DNA from: Rhizocola hellebori
GTDB lineage: Bacteria > Actinomycetota > Actinomycetes > Mycobacteriales > Micromonosporaceae
Direction: 5' to 3'
Assembly: GCF_016862955.1 (NCBI RefSeq)
Contig: NZ_BONY01000018.1
Location: 62,001 to 126,000 of the forward strand
DNA: 64,000 nt
The position numbers and the translations under genes were made by a program. Below, in pieces: positions 27,113 through 36,041 of this stretch (the stretch's first letter is position 1; each line of letters begins with the position of its first letter). Under the pieces are notes generated by a model. That model had not been told where the DNA came from. It saw only the letters and a list, made by a program, of their open reading frames with translations, and did no database searches.

Positions 27113-29722
27113 ATGAGTGACGCGGCTTTCGTACTGCGGGTCGGCGCTGGTCTATACATGGACTCCAACGGCATGATCCGCACGGGTCCAGATCCGGCAC
27201 TGCCCACCTACACCGTGCCGGGCGGCCTTCCTGTCAGTCCCGACTCGGTCAAGAAGGTCTTCGATGGCATCGCCAGTGCCATGCCCGATCCCAAGGATCC
27301 CGAGACCCGCGAAAAGCTCGGCAGGCTCGGTGTCCTCGACGACACGATGAAGATCCTGCACGACTTCGGGAAGATCGCCAGCACCATCGGCAAGGTCATC
27401 GGGATGGTCGGCTTCGCTGTCGATGTCGCCAAGCTCCTTGGCTTGCTCAAGGACGGGCCGTCTGCCGTCGAACAGCTCATTGAGAAACGCTACAAAGACC
27501 TCGACCGGCGGCTTGAAGGTATGGAGATCCGCTGGCAGCAGCAAGACCTGCGGAACCTGCGGGTCGACATCAGCAACTCCTTGTCCGCCGTGGACAGTTA
27601 TCTGGAGGAGCTGCGAATGGGCGTGATCAACCCAGCGAATCTGCAGGTCAAGTTGCAGGACATGCGCAACACCCACACCATGATGGCCAACGCGACCGGC
27701 CGGATGCTGCACCCGTCGACCTGGCTTGCGGGCTTCAAACGGGCCGACTATGAACGGGTCTGGCCGTGGGTGCCGTGGCCCGAGCTCCACCGGATGCCCG
27801 TGGGAATTGCCAACCCGAACCTGCTTCAGCCACAGAACCATGCCCGTTTTCTTGACCATGCCGAACTGGTCTTCGATCACCGCGCGATGGTTCCGGGTGC
27901 CAGTTATGCGGCCCTGAGCTACCTCACCCTGATCAAAGCGATCTCTCCGGAGTACCGGTCGACCGGCGAATTCGACGACTATCTGGTCAGGTTCGCCGAC
28001 GCGCTGGAAGCTCTGGTAGCCACGATGCGCGACACCGGCATCGCCCGGACCATCCACGTCGACGGCAACTTCGGCCCGCTCGGCGAAGACGAGGTCGAGG
28101 ATCCTTTGATCGGCCTGCCACGGGTGGGAAAGAACTGTTTCCGCTTCACCGTGGGAGCGATGGATCTGCGCTCACACACCAACGACGTCTGGGACGCCAT
28201 GATCGAGGCGGCCAAGCTCGCTTCGCCCATGCCACCACGGCCGTGGACGGCGGGACCGCTAGCGCAGATGCCCGACCGGGCCGGTCCTATGTGGATGCGC
28301 TGGACTCCGCCGGCCAGACTCGAACGGGCGCAAGAGCCGCTGACGAACCGCACCATCTACGAAATCACCAACAAGGACGAGTGCATCGCCGCAGCCAACG
28401 CACAGGCCGAACGCGACTACACCGACGTCCTGTTCGGCAGCGGCTACTTCAACCTTGTGCACCTGGTTGCGACGCTGCGGCACAACGCGACCGAGCCTAA
28501 CCGCAGTGAAACCGTGACCGGCCGGACCTACCTGTCGCACCTGAAGAGCGGCAGTTCCAAGGTCACCGTCACCGGCAAGGTCGTGCTCAGCGAAATCATC
28601 GCGGCTCAAGCCGAGCGGCGTACCCAGATCACGAAGGCTGGCGTGGATGTCACCACCCAGCCACCCGGCCGTCAGCGGCCACTGGAATACCGAGTGATGC
28701 TGCGGACCGTGCCCAGTTTCGTCCTTCCGTCACACTGGATGGAGCCCGACTACAGCGAGGTCCAGCGCGCTTCATACGTTGAGAAGACGGTCACCGATCT
28801 CGATGGAACGCCGCACAAGACCATGGCGTTGCAGCTCGACACAGCCGAGGCGATGTCGGAGGTGGAACTCTTCAAGGGCCGCCCGGACGCACGGGTTCGC
28901 AAGGCCGCCGGCAGAGCCACGCTCAAGGCGCACACCTTCGATTGGTGGATCCCGGTCCGCCCCTTGCCCGCCGAGGATGCCTGGATCAAAGCTGCCGGCA
29001 ACGGCCTTTACCGCGAGGCCCTCGGAGCCGCCGCCGGTGCTGGTGGCAACGAAGGGACGGGCGGCAACGGGAGCAAAACCCGTATGCCCCAGGCAAGCGA
29101 GTACTTCGATTACGACGGCGAGATCTCCTTGGGGTCGGGCGCGGCCGTGCTCGAAGCGGCGGGCGCCGTCAGCGATGACGTCGATCCGCTGGCTTCCGGC
29201 GGCCAGCACCGGGAAGTGCGGCTGGCGGAAGATCTGGAACTCAGCTGGGAGCTCACCTGGGTGGGCGACCGGATGTCGGTGCGGCTCAGGAGCCGCGAGC
29301 AGGATCGCAACTATGTGGTCTTCCTCGTCATAGCCGAAAAGCTCGGGCCGTCGGGACAATGGCTGCACACGGCATTCAAGGTGCCGCTCAACAACCAGCT
29401 GACCTTCGTGCCGCAGGACTTCTTCGACCGGGAGCGGGCCGCCATGGGCAAGGCCAGCAAGACGCTGAAGGACTTCAACGACCGCTACTCCCCATCGGCA
29501 CCGAATATCGGACCGAAAGCTCCAGGGCCGATGGCCGGTGTCATCAGCCCGGTTCTGATGAACAGTGCCGCCGGCTTGGAGCGCGCCCTGCAAGCCGCGG
29601 GTATAGCCGACCGCCAGCTGCTGCGGGAAACGCTGCGTGCCAACGGCTTGCACGACTTCGAGCCGGAGACCGACCCAGACGTCACCCAGCGGATCGTCGG
29701 CCGCGCGCAGGTTGGCCCATAA
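27113..29722 (+). CDS. large protein of unknown function, 869 aa
   Basis: I do not recognise this family. Residues about 75-115 include a hydrophobic, Gly-containing helix (IASTIGKVIGMVGFAVDVAKLLGLL) beside amphipathic helices, and residues 115-180 look like a coiled coil. The middle and C-terminal parts are mixed, with Trp- and Tyr-rich strands. There is a Gly/Asn-rich linker near 645-660. No signal peptide is seen. A hydrophobic helix followed by a helical bundle resembles pore-forming toxins, but this is only an impression. It converges with the TfuA gene of the RiPP cluster. Start: ATG 27113 lacks a good ribosome-binding site; GTG 27080 is an alternative. Confidence 0.8.
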   Translation: MSDAAFVLRVGAGLYMDSNGMIRTGPDPALPTYTVPGGLPVSPDSVKKVFDGIASAMPDPKDPETREKLGRLGVLDDTMKILHDFGKIASTIGKVIGMVGFAVDVAKLLGLLKDGPSAVEQLIEKRYKDLDRRLEGMEIRWQQQDLRNLRVDISNSLSAVDSYLEELRMGVINPANLQVKLQDMRNTHTMMANATGRMLHPSTWLAGFKRADYERVWPWVPWPELHRMPVGIANPNLLQPQNHARFLDHAELVFDHRAMVPGASYAALSYLTLIKAISPEYRSTGEFDDYLVRFADALEALVATMRDTGIARTIHVDGNFGPLGEDEVEDPLIGLPRVGKNCFRFTVGAMDLRSHTNDVWDAMIEAAKLASPMPPRPWTAGPLAQMPDRAGPMWMRWTPPARLERAQEPLTNRTIYEITNKDECIAAANAQAERDYTDVLFGSGYFNLVHLVATLRHNATEPNRSETVTGRTYLSHLKSGSSKVTVTGKVVLSEIIAAQAERRTQITKAGVDVTTQPPGRQRPLEYRVMLRTVPSFVLPSHWMEPDYSEVQRASYVEKTVTDLDGTPHKTMALQLDTAEAMSEVELFKGRPDARVRKAAGRATLKAHTFDWWIPVRPLPAEDAWIKAAGNGLYREALGAAAGAGGNEGTGGNGSKTRMPQASEYFDYDGEISLGSGAAVLEAAGAVSDDVDPLASGGQHREVRLAEDLELSWELTWVGDRMSVRLRSREQDRNYVVFLVIAEKLGPSGQWLHTAFKVPLNNQLTFVPQDFFDRERAAMGKASKTLKDFNDRYSPSAPNIGPKAPGPMAGVISPVLMNSAAGLERALQAAGIADRQLLRETLRANGLHDFEPETDPDVTQRIVGRAQVGP

Positions 29723-29760
29723 TTTGGCCACCTGGCGCGACCGTTGGGCGGATCCTCAGC

Positions 29761-30438
29761 TCATTTCTGGCCGGTGGAGCCGTTGGGCGTTGCAGCCGCG
29801 CGCATTGCGGCGACCAGGGCCAGGGCATCATCCTGCTTGGCGTTCGGGGCGTCGCCGGCCAGGTACGCCCGCAAAGCCGACAGGTCCTGGGGTTCGACCT
29901 GGTCGGTGATGTCGTGCAGCAGCAATCGGTAGGTGCGGTCGGGAAAGTAGCGGCGTTTGGCGGCCGTGATCGCCGAAGCGGCGGTTTCGGCGCTGATGAT
30001 TCCGGCGGTGACCGCGGCGGCGATCGCGACGCGGATGTTCACCATCGGCTCGGAGATCGCGGTCAGCGTCTCCGGGTCGAAGGTGATGGCAACCTCGTCA
30101 TCGGCGTTGACCTCGCCGCTGCGGAACATCTCGAAGATGGTCCCGACGCCGCGCATGCCGAAATCTGCCAGCTCTGCCGCGCGCAGGGCACCGATGCTCG
30201 ACGAGCCGAAGAAGATCGCCTCATGGTTGTCCATCGCGGCGAGGATCTCCTTGGGCGAGATCGCCAAGCTTTGCAGGAACACGCCGTCGACGATCCCCAC
30301 CAGTTTTGGCGGCTGCGCCCGTGCGAACAGGCTGTCGATGTCGCCGCGTGCCACGGGTGCCAGCAGTTCCACTCCGGACAGTTGCCGCCTGCTCGCCTGG
30401 TCGAGGCTCGGGCCTGCGAACACTACGGGCGCTGTCAT
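29761..30438 (-). CDS. TfuA-like RiPP maturation protein
   Basis: The 225-aa protein has TfuA family features: an N-terminal VVFAGPSL, then GIVDGVFLQSLAISPKEILAAM and the hallmark IFFGSSSIGALRAAEL. TfuA proteins work with a partner YcaO to put thioamides into peptide backbones, as in the thioviridamide group and some thiopeptides. The probable sulfur-handling role is known from the family. ATG 30438 overlaps the YcaO stop (ATGA), so the two are translationally coupled, which supports a functional pair. It is the last gene of the RiPP operon and meets a convergent gene 38 bp away. Confidence 0.88.
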   Translation of the reverse strand: MTAPVVFAGPSLDQASRRQLSGVELLAPVARGDIDSLFARAQPPKLVGIVDGVFLQSLAISPKEILAAMDNHEAIFFGSSSIGALRAAELADFGMRGVGTIFEMFRSGEVNADDEVAITFDPETLTAISEPMVNIRVAIAAAVTAGIISAETAASAITAAKRRYFPDRTYRLLLHDITDQVEPQDLSALRAYLAGDAPNAKQDDALALVAAMRAAATPNGSTGQK

Positions 30439-31772
30439 CGCACCGCCACCTCCGGCCGGCGGGCGATGAGCTCGCGCAGCGTGGTGTCCCACATGGCGCC
30501 GGCACGGCGGCCCAGCTTCCCCTGATCCATCGCGTACGTCTCCATGCCGGGCACGATGACCCGGGCCACGTGCACGGGAAGGTCCGCGATGGACAGATCG
30601 ACAGCGATCACGCGAGGCAGGCCAAGCGCGCGAACGCGTTCCAGCAACAGCCCGAGGTCGGCCATCACGTCGTCGCTGGGATGGCTTGGCACGTCACCGA
30701 ACCGGACCGGGTCACCGGCCTCGCCGTATGGCCATCGTGACGGGTCGACCTCCTGGCTGCGGTAGGTCTGGTGCTGCCACTTCTGCACTTTGGCACCCGG
30801 CAGGTTCAGGTCCTCCCGCACCGCTTGCAGGTCTACCGCACGGCTCTGGGCCGCCTCGGCCAGCGCGCGCATCACCGCCACCTCCGCGTCGGGGTGGCTT
30901 CCGTAGCCGGCGTGGCCGGCGGACACGGTGGGGCCCAGGTCTTCGCGGATAAGCGCGGCGAAGGTCGGTACCCCCGTCGCCGAGGTGACATTGCGGATCA
31001 CGAGGTGGACGCCGGCATCGGCGAACATCTGGGCATATCGGGCCGGTGCGGTGGGCAACGTACCCAGATCGAGGGCAGGATGCTTGTCCTCCAGCCATTG
31101 CACCGACCCGGGCGGGGCGTTGGCGACCCGGGTCGCCACCACTGTGCGCAGCCGGTTGCAGACCAGCTCCGCCATGGTCCAGGCGTCGCGTTCGACAACC
31201 TCGCTGAGCGCGTGGCAGATGGCTTCCTCCAGCGAGTTGCCCGAGGCGATCCCGTTGGTGGTGGTCACCTTGTAACACGGCTGCTCATGGAAACGGATGT
31301 AGTAGCCGGCCAGGCAGAGCGGCACGAGCACCGTCTGTTCGTTGAGCAGGTCGAAGCCGCGTACCCAGGAAAGTGGTTGGTGTGCATGGTAAAGCGGGTG
31401 CGGTTGCATGTTGTGTGAGGCCGGGTCGAGCACTGGCTCTGTTCCGGCGCTCAGCTCGGCGAAGGAGGCGATGCGGTCGGGCCGCATCGGCTGCCACGCG
31501 CAGAAACGCTCCATCGCCTCCATCACCGCCGACGTCATCGCGTCGATCGGTGAGCCGCCTTTGCCGTTGTAGACCGACAATTCGTCGTGAGAGCGGGGAA
31601 CGACGGCGTTGAAGACCGGGATCCCGATCCGGTCCAGGCCGGTGATGTCAGCGATGCGGGTGATGCCGGCGCGGCGCAGATGCGGTCGTACCCGGGCGAA
31701 GGTCTGCTCGGAGGAGAACTCGCGATGCCTTCCGATGTCACCGTGTTTGGGAACACTGGTGCGTAATTTCAC
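30435..31772 (-). CDS. YcaO-domain protein, TfuA partner (putative thioamide synthetase)
   Basis: The product is about 445 aa, nearly all YcaO domain. ATP/Mg-binding motifs are visible: SVMEAMERFCAW, EVVERDAW and EAAQSR. It lacks the N-terminal E1-like region and the C-terminal PxPxP of azoline-forming YcaOs, ending instead in RRPEVAVR. With the coupled TfuA gene this suggests backbone thioamidation rather than heterocyclisation. The start is uncertain: GTG 31772 is chosen, TTG 31784 would add four residues. The third codon is TTA, rare in such genomes, so translation may depend on a bldA-type tRNA. It lies 22 bp after the permease gene. Confidence 0.87.
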   Translation of the reverse strand: MKLRTSVPKHGDIGRHREFSSEQTFARVRPHLRRAGITRIADITGLDRIGIPVFNAVVPRSHDELSVYNGKGGSPIDAMTSAVMEAMERFCAWQPMRPDRIASFAELSAGTEPVLDPASHNMQPHPLYHAHQPLSWVRGFDLLNEQTVLVPLCLAGYYIRFHEQPCYKVTTTNGIASGNSLEEAICHALSEVVERDAWTMAELVCNRLRTVVATRVANAPPGSVQWLEDKHPALDLGTLPTAPARYAQMFADAGVHLVIRNVTSATGVPTFAALIREDLGPTVSAGHAGYGSHPDAEVAVMRALAEAAQSRAVDLQAVREDLNLPGAKVQKWQHQTYRSQEVDPSRWPYGEAGDPVRFGDVPSHPSDDVMADLGLLLERVRALGLPRVIAVDLSIADLPVHVARVIVPGMETYAMDQGKLGRRAGAMWDTTLRELIARRPEVAVR

Positions 31773-31794
31773 GGCCAACCCCAATCGGATTTCG

Positions 31795-32517
31795 TTATGA
31801 CGCGCGGCGGAAACGCCACGCCGCCAGCCCGAGGAAGGCGACTGTCCATGCCGCCAGAATCAGTGCGCCGCCGCTGAAAGGCGACTCTCCGGCGATGAGC
31901 CGCCACGACAGCTCCCCGGCCCGATAGGTGGGCAGCACCTCGGACACCTTGGCCAGCCAGGCTGGGAACGCCACCGTCGGCATCCACAGTCCACCCGCGA
32001 CAGACATCAGGAAGTAGGCGGCCAGCGCCACGCCTTGCGCCGACTCGTCGCGGAACGTGTAACCGATCGCTATCCCCAGCCCGACGAACGGCAGCGCCCC
32101 GACCCATAGCGCGGGCACGAGTGCCAGCCAGGTCCCGAGATCGAGGTCGACACGGTGAATCAGCTTGCCGCACAAGAGGATAGCCAGGATGGCCGGCAGC
32201 GAGAGCACGCTTGCCGCCGCAATTTTTATCAGCAGGTACCGTCCCGGCCGCAGCGGAGTCAACGCCAGCTGGCGAGTCCAGCCCTTGCTACGCTCCATCG
32301 CGATCGGCGCCCCGACCCCGGTCAGCGCGGTGCCGATTGCGCCATAGAGTGCCATCGACACCATGTAGTAGGCGTCGAACGCCGAGCCGCCCACCGGCGA
32401 CTGGTCGAAGACGACCGTGAACAACAGGTAGAAGCCGACCGGAAACCCGACCGTGTAGCCCGTGAACGCCCCGTTGCGCAGTACCCGCAACACCTCGTAC
32501 TTCAGATACGTCATCAT
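31795..32517 (-). CDS. ABC-2 type transporter permease
   Basis: The 240-aa protein has six hydrophobic segments and the ABC2_membrane pattern (ALYGAIGTALTGVG, ERSKGWTRQLALTPL, then ALPFVGLGIAIGYTF). The motif with E-R-x-x-G-x-x-R-x-L is typical of drug or bacteriocin exporter permeases. ATGATGA couples it to the ATPase stop. With the ATPase it probably exports the mature peptide or provides self-protection. No other immunity gene (for example a ribosomal methyltransferase or a second L11/EF-Tu) is seen in the cluster. Confidence 0.9.
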   Translation of the reverse strand: MMTYLKYEVLRVLRNGAFTGYTVGFPVGFYLLFTVVFDQSPVGGSAFDAYYMVSMALYGAIGTALTGVGAPIAMERSKGWTRQLALTPLRPGRYLLIKIAAASVLSLPAILAILLCGKLIHRVDLDLGTWLALVPALWVGALPFVGLGIAIGYTFRDESAQGVALAAYFLMSVAGGLWMPTVAFPAWLAKVSEVLPTYRAGELSWRLIAGESPFSGGALILAAWTVAFLGLAAWRFRRAS

Positions 32518-33425
32518 CGGTGGCTCCCGGCGTCGGTCAGGGCGAGCACGGCGTCGGCGAGCGGTGCAGCGGTGACTTCTATGTCGCTGGCCAGCGGGAA
32601 GCCATCCAGCAGCGCGCGCAGAGTGCGATCGGAATCGAGGCTGCGGATGGTGATCTGCGTGCCGTGCACCGTGATCGGACCGGCGCCGGGCAGCTTGCTC
32701 AGCGCCTCGGGCTGCGCGTCGGAAAGCGTGCAGCGCAGAGTTTTCGCCCCGGCGACCGCCCGGATCTGGGAGGCGGGGCCGTCGGCGACCACCCGCCCCT
32801 GCGCCAGCAGGATGATCCGGTCGGCGATGGCGTCGGCCTCCTCCAGGTAGTGGGTGCTGAACAGCACGGTGCGGTCGGCCGCCACGAACTCGCGCATCGA
32901 GTCCCAAAAGGATCTGCGGGCTGAGACGTCCATGGCCGCGGTGGGCTCATCGAGGATCAGCAGAGCCGGGTCACCGACCAGCGCCAGCGCGAAGCGCACC
33001 CGCTGCGTCTCACCGCCGGAAAGCTTGGTCACCTTACGATTGAGCAGATCGTCGAGCTGCGCGCGTTTCACCACCTCGGCTAGCGGCGCAGGCCGCGGTT
33101 GCAGGGCGGAGACCGCCCGGATCAGCTCGTGCACGCGCAGCCCTTTGAGCAGATCGCCCTGCTGCAAGACGCAGCCGACCTGACCATCGTCCAGCGCCTG
33201 CCGCGGTGTGGTGCCTAAGATCTGGATTTCGCCGCGATCGGGTCGCGTCAATCCGAGGATCATGTCGAGGGTGGTGGTCTTACCGGCGCCGTTGGGGCCC
33301 AACAGCGCCACCACCTCGCCGGGCTCGATGCGGAAAGTGACGCCGTCGACGGCACAGACGGTGCCGAACTGTTTGTGCACGTCGTGCACCTCGACGCTGG
33401 GCGGGCGTTTAGATTGGCTGGTCAT
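32514..33425 (-). CDS. ABC transporter ATPase (drug/peptide exporter)
   Basis: The 303-aa protein has Walker A LLGPNGAGKTTT, signature LSGGETQRVRFALAL and Walker B LLILDEPTAAMD, with switch His in LFSTHYLEEAD. The C-terminal 80 residues are the regulatory extension typical of DrrA/CcmA-like exporters. It pairs with the overlapping downstream permease. Start: ATG 33425 overlaps the SagB stop by 17 bp. The role is energy supply for export of the RiPP product. Confidence 0.92.
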   Translation of the reverse strand: MTSQSKRPPSVEVHDVHKQFGTVCAVDGVTFRIEPGEVVALLGPNGAGKTTTLDMILGLTRPDRGEIQILGTTPRQALDDGQVGCVLQQGDLLKGLRVHELIRAVSALQPRPAPLAEVVKRAQLDDLLNRKVTKLSGGETQRVRFALALVGDPALLILDEPTAAMDVSARRSFWDSMREFVAADRTVLFSTHYLEEADAIADRIILLAQGRVVADGPASQIRAVAGAKTLRCTLSDAQPEALSKLPGAGPITVHGTQITIRSLDSDRTLRALLDGFPLASDIEVTAAPLADAVLALTDAGSHR

Positions 33426-34914
33426 AGCCCACATCCGTTCCTGTTGAACCGATCAGTAGCTGGCAAAGGGGACGCAGTGGGCCGGTCTGCAGGCCCAGGA
33501 CGCCGGCCAGGTGGCTGACGTCGAAGGAGCAGACGACCCGGCAGGCCAAGCCAAGCGCCGCGCTGGCGAGGGTGGCCCGCTGAATGGAGATCCCGGCGGG
33601 AATGTTCTGCATTTGAAACCAGCGGTCGCCGGCGGCGGCCAGTCCCCGTTCGTAGTCGCCCAGCGGGATCAGCACCGCGCCTGCGCCGTGGTCGCCGAGG
33701 AACTGGGCGTGGATCAGATCCGTTGGCGCCATGGCCATCCGAAGGTCGGCCGGGCGCAGCAGGTGCAGGTCGTGGGTGTCCGGCCGGTACCGGTAGAGCC
33801 CCGGCTGGACACCATCGACGCGGTGCACGACGCATAGCGGTATCAGATGGTCGAGCCCGGCTCTGGCCGCCCGCGCACTCGGCCAGCGATACGCCGCGTC
33901 GAGTACGGCGGCGAGCCCGGCCAGCGGCACGGCGTCTGTGCCGAACCTGCCGTTCAGCGACCGCCGCTGCGCGATCGCAGCAGTTAGCGAGCGAGGGGAA
34001 GGCTGTGGCAGCTCGACACGAGCGATTGCCGCCGGGAGCGGAGCGTCGGCGGCCAGCGGAGCGGGCCAGCGCACGCCCACGGCCGTGCGGGCCGAGCGGT
34101 GCAGATCGCGGGTCAGCGGAAGAACATCGAGCACAGCAGCGGGCTTTGTCCGCGGCGATGGCTGCCGCGCGGCGGACTCGGGACGCTCACCAGTTGCAGC
34201 GGTGCCGGTGCCGGTGACGCCTTCCATGTCGATGAGCGCCAGCGGCGCTTCGACGTCGGTCTCCAACCCCAGCACTGCGGCTACGGCGGCGTCGTCGAAG
34301 CGCAGCCGCAACTGCGCGGACAGGCCAGCGCTCTCGATCGCGGTGAGCAGCTGTCCGATCAGGACACCCGCGTCGAGGCACTGTAGCCGGAACCCGAACT
34401 CCTGGTACTTGAAAGCCGTGCGCGCGAACACGCTCGTAACCACGATCGCCAGGCCCGCCGGGCTGGCGATCGCCTCGCGCCAGTCACCGGGCCGAACCGG
34501 GTCGAGGGCATGGCCGGCCGGGTCGTAATGCAGCACCGACGCCGGTCGCCCGCCGCCCCAGCCCTGCGCCGTCACCAGATACAGCTCCGACGGGTAGAGG
34601 CCGCCGCCGGAGGCGACCGCCCGGTGCGCCCGGCCGGGCGACGGCATGCCCGGGAACCGGTGGCCCGCATAACTTCCCACGTCGTCCCAGCGATACCGGA
34701 CCAGACCGTAGGAGTCGGACAGCAGGCGCGAGAGCACCTCCAGCGCACTGCCGGGCGCAGCCAGGGACACGGCCCCGAAAGGGGCATACCGCTTGAGGGT
34801 GGACGGGCGCTGGCGCCAATCGGTGGAAAGGATCGCCGTCGTCGGCTGGCGTTCGGCCACCCGCAGATAGCGGCGCACCGCCTCCCCGGGCGGTGCGCCT
34901 GCGACGGCACTCAT
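33409..34914 (-). CDS. SagB-type dehydrogenase 1 (FMN azoline oxidase, thiopeptide type)
   Basis: The 501-aa protein consists of two nitroreductase-like halves. The N-terminal half has the LKRYAPFGAV start and an R-A-V-A-S-G-G-G-L-Y-P-S-E-L-Y segment that binds FMN. The C-terminal half has AIAQRRSLNGRFG and a second R-(x)-H-x-x-x-PAG-like region. SagB enzymes oxidise thiazolines to thiazoles. A tandem nitroreductase form is typical of TOMM and thiopeptide clusters. ATG 34914 overlaps the upstream stop by four bases. A second SagB lies at 39.7 kb; which one oxidises which azolines is unknown. Confidence 0.88.
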   Translation of the reverse strand: MSAVAGAPPGEAVRRYLRVAERQPTTAILSTDWRQRPSTLKRYAPFGAVSLAAPGSALEVLSRLLSDSYGLVRYRWDDVGSYAGHRFPGMPSPGRAHRAVASGGGLYPSELYLVTAQGWGGGRPASVLHYDPAGHALDPVRPGDWREAIASPAGLAIVVTSVFARTAFKYQEFGFRLQCLDAGVLIGQLLTAIESAGLSAQLRLRFDDAAVAAVLGLETDVEAPLALIDMEGVTGTGTAATGERPESAARQPSPRTKPAAVLDVLPLTRDLHRSARTAVGVRWPAPLAADAPLPAAIARVELPQPSPRSLTAAIAQRRSLNGRFGTDAVPLAGLAAVLDAAYRWPSARAARAGLDHLIPLCVVHRVDGVQPGLYRYRPDTHDLHLLRPADLRMAMAPTDLIHAQFLGDHGAGAVLIPLGDYERGLAAAGDRWFQMQNIPAGISIQRATLASAALGLACRVVCSFDVSHLAGVLGLQTGPLRPLCQLLIGSTGTDVGYDQPI

Positions 34915-36041
34915 CGCGCTTCTCCGGTCCGGCTGCCGACCAGGTCCAGACCGCTGAACATGGCCGGAATCGGGATCTGGTAGGCCTCCTCGACGGTGCG
35001 CGCGGCCAGATAGCACAGCGTGAATCGTTGTACCGGAGCCATACCAAGCCGGTTGAACAAAAGGTACTGATAGTTGAGCAGCACCCGGTACACCGCGAAC
35101 CATTCCGCGGCGGCCAGCTCGGTGCGGATCTCGTCATTGCCCAGCAGCGCGCGGTGAAAGTCGCTGACGTTCAGGTGTCCCGGCGCCGCCTGGGTGGCCT
35201 GCGCCTGCTCCGGCGTCACGATCGCCTGCAGCACAAGATGGCCGGCCCGGTGCAGGGCAAGCGCCCGGCTGTGATAGATGTCGACGATCGACGCCCACTC
35301 CGACATCAGCGGGGGCTCTTGCTCGCCGCCGTCAAGGAAGCCCAACACGCTGGTCAGCTGCCGTTGCAGCATCTCGGCATTGGTCCAATAGAGCTGCTCG
35401 AAACGTTCGCGGAACCCGGCCGGGTTGCTGCTGTTGGCCAGGAAGCCCTCGGCGTGCGAACGATAGGACAGGAAGCCCTTCTCGATCGGGGGGCAGCCCC
35501 TGGCCGCGGTGGCGAACATGAACGACAGCGGAATGTCGAACCTGTCTCCGGATTTCCGCGCCAGCTCAAGGCAGGCGTCGGCGATGGGGGTGGTGACTGC
35601 GTGAAAGTCTGCCAGCAGGTCCGACGACTGTTGCGTGCCCAGCACGTGCAGCCTTCTGTCGTAGTCGGTGTAGTGGATGCTGTTGTCCGGCTGCCAGGGC
35701 ATGAGCGGCCCGTGCTCCTGTTCGAGCGCGGCCAGCTGGCGGTGGCTGGGCAGATCACGCTCGGGCGAAGCGGTGCCGGCCGAAGGGTGCTCGCGCAGAT
35801 AGTCGCCGATGACCCTGTCGATCAGCGGCTGGACCTGTTTGGTCCACGCCGCCTCGGTGGCGCGCACGTTGAGCCGCACGTGCGGGCCGAGCCGCCAATG
35901 GCGCTGCCAATACCAGCGGCCGACCCCTTCCATGGTGGCGAACTCGGCGAACAGCGGCCGGACCGCGTCCAGCAGCAGATCGTCTTGATTGCGGTCGTAA
36001 TAGTAGACGTGGGCGCTGTACCAGCCGGTCAAATCTCTCAC
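34911..36041 (-). CDS. thiopeptide-type LanB C-terminal domain protein (elimination domain or pyridine synthase)
   Basis: The 376-aa protein belongs to the family of SpaB_C/thiopeptide-type bacteriocin biosynthesis domains: WYSAHVYYYDRNQDDLLLDAVRPLF at the start, then WYWQRHWRLGPHVRLNVRA, where the R-x-x-x-x-G-P-H-x-R-L motif marks the substrate site. In thiopeptide clusters two such proteins occur: one removes glutamate from glutamylated Ser to make dehydroalanine (TclL-like), the other performs the [4+2] cycloaddition forming the pyridine and ejecting the leader (TclM-like). Being longer, this one might be the eliminase, but sequence alone does not settle it. GTG 36041 overlaps the upstream gene (GTGA). 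Confidence 0.85.
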   Translation of the reverse strand: MRDLTGWYSAHVYYYDRNQDDLLLDAVRPLFAEFATMEGVGRWYWQRHWRLGPHVRLNVRATEAAWTKQVQPLIDRVIGDYLREHPSAGTASPERDLPSHRQLAALEQEHGPLMPWQPDNSIHYTDYDRRLHVLGTQQSSDLLADFHAVTTPIADACLELARKSGDRFDIPLSFMFATAARGCPPIEKGFLSYRSHAEGFLANSSNPAGFRERFEQLYWTNAEMLQRQLTSVLGFLDGGEQEPPLMSEWASIVDIYHSRALALHRAGHLVLQAIVTPEQAQATQAAPGHLNVSDFHRALLGNDEIRTELAAAEWFAVYRVLLNYQYLLFNRLGMAPVQRFTLCYLAARTVEEAYQIPIPAMFSGLDLVGSRTGEAR

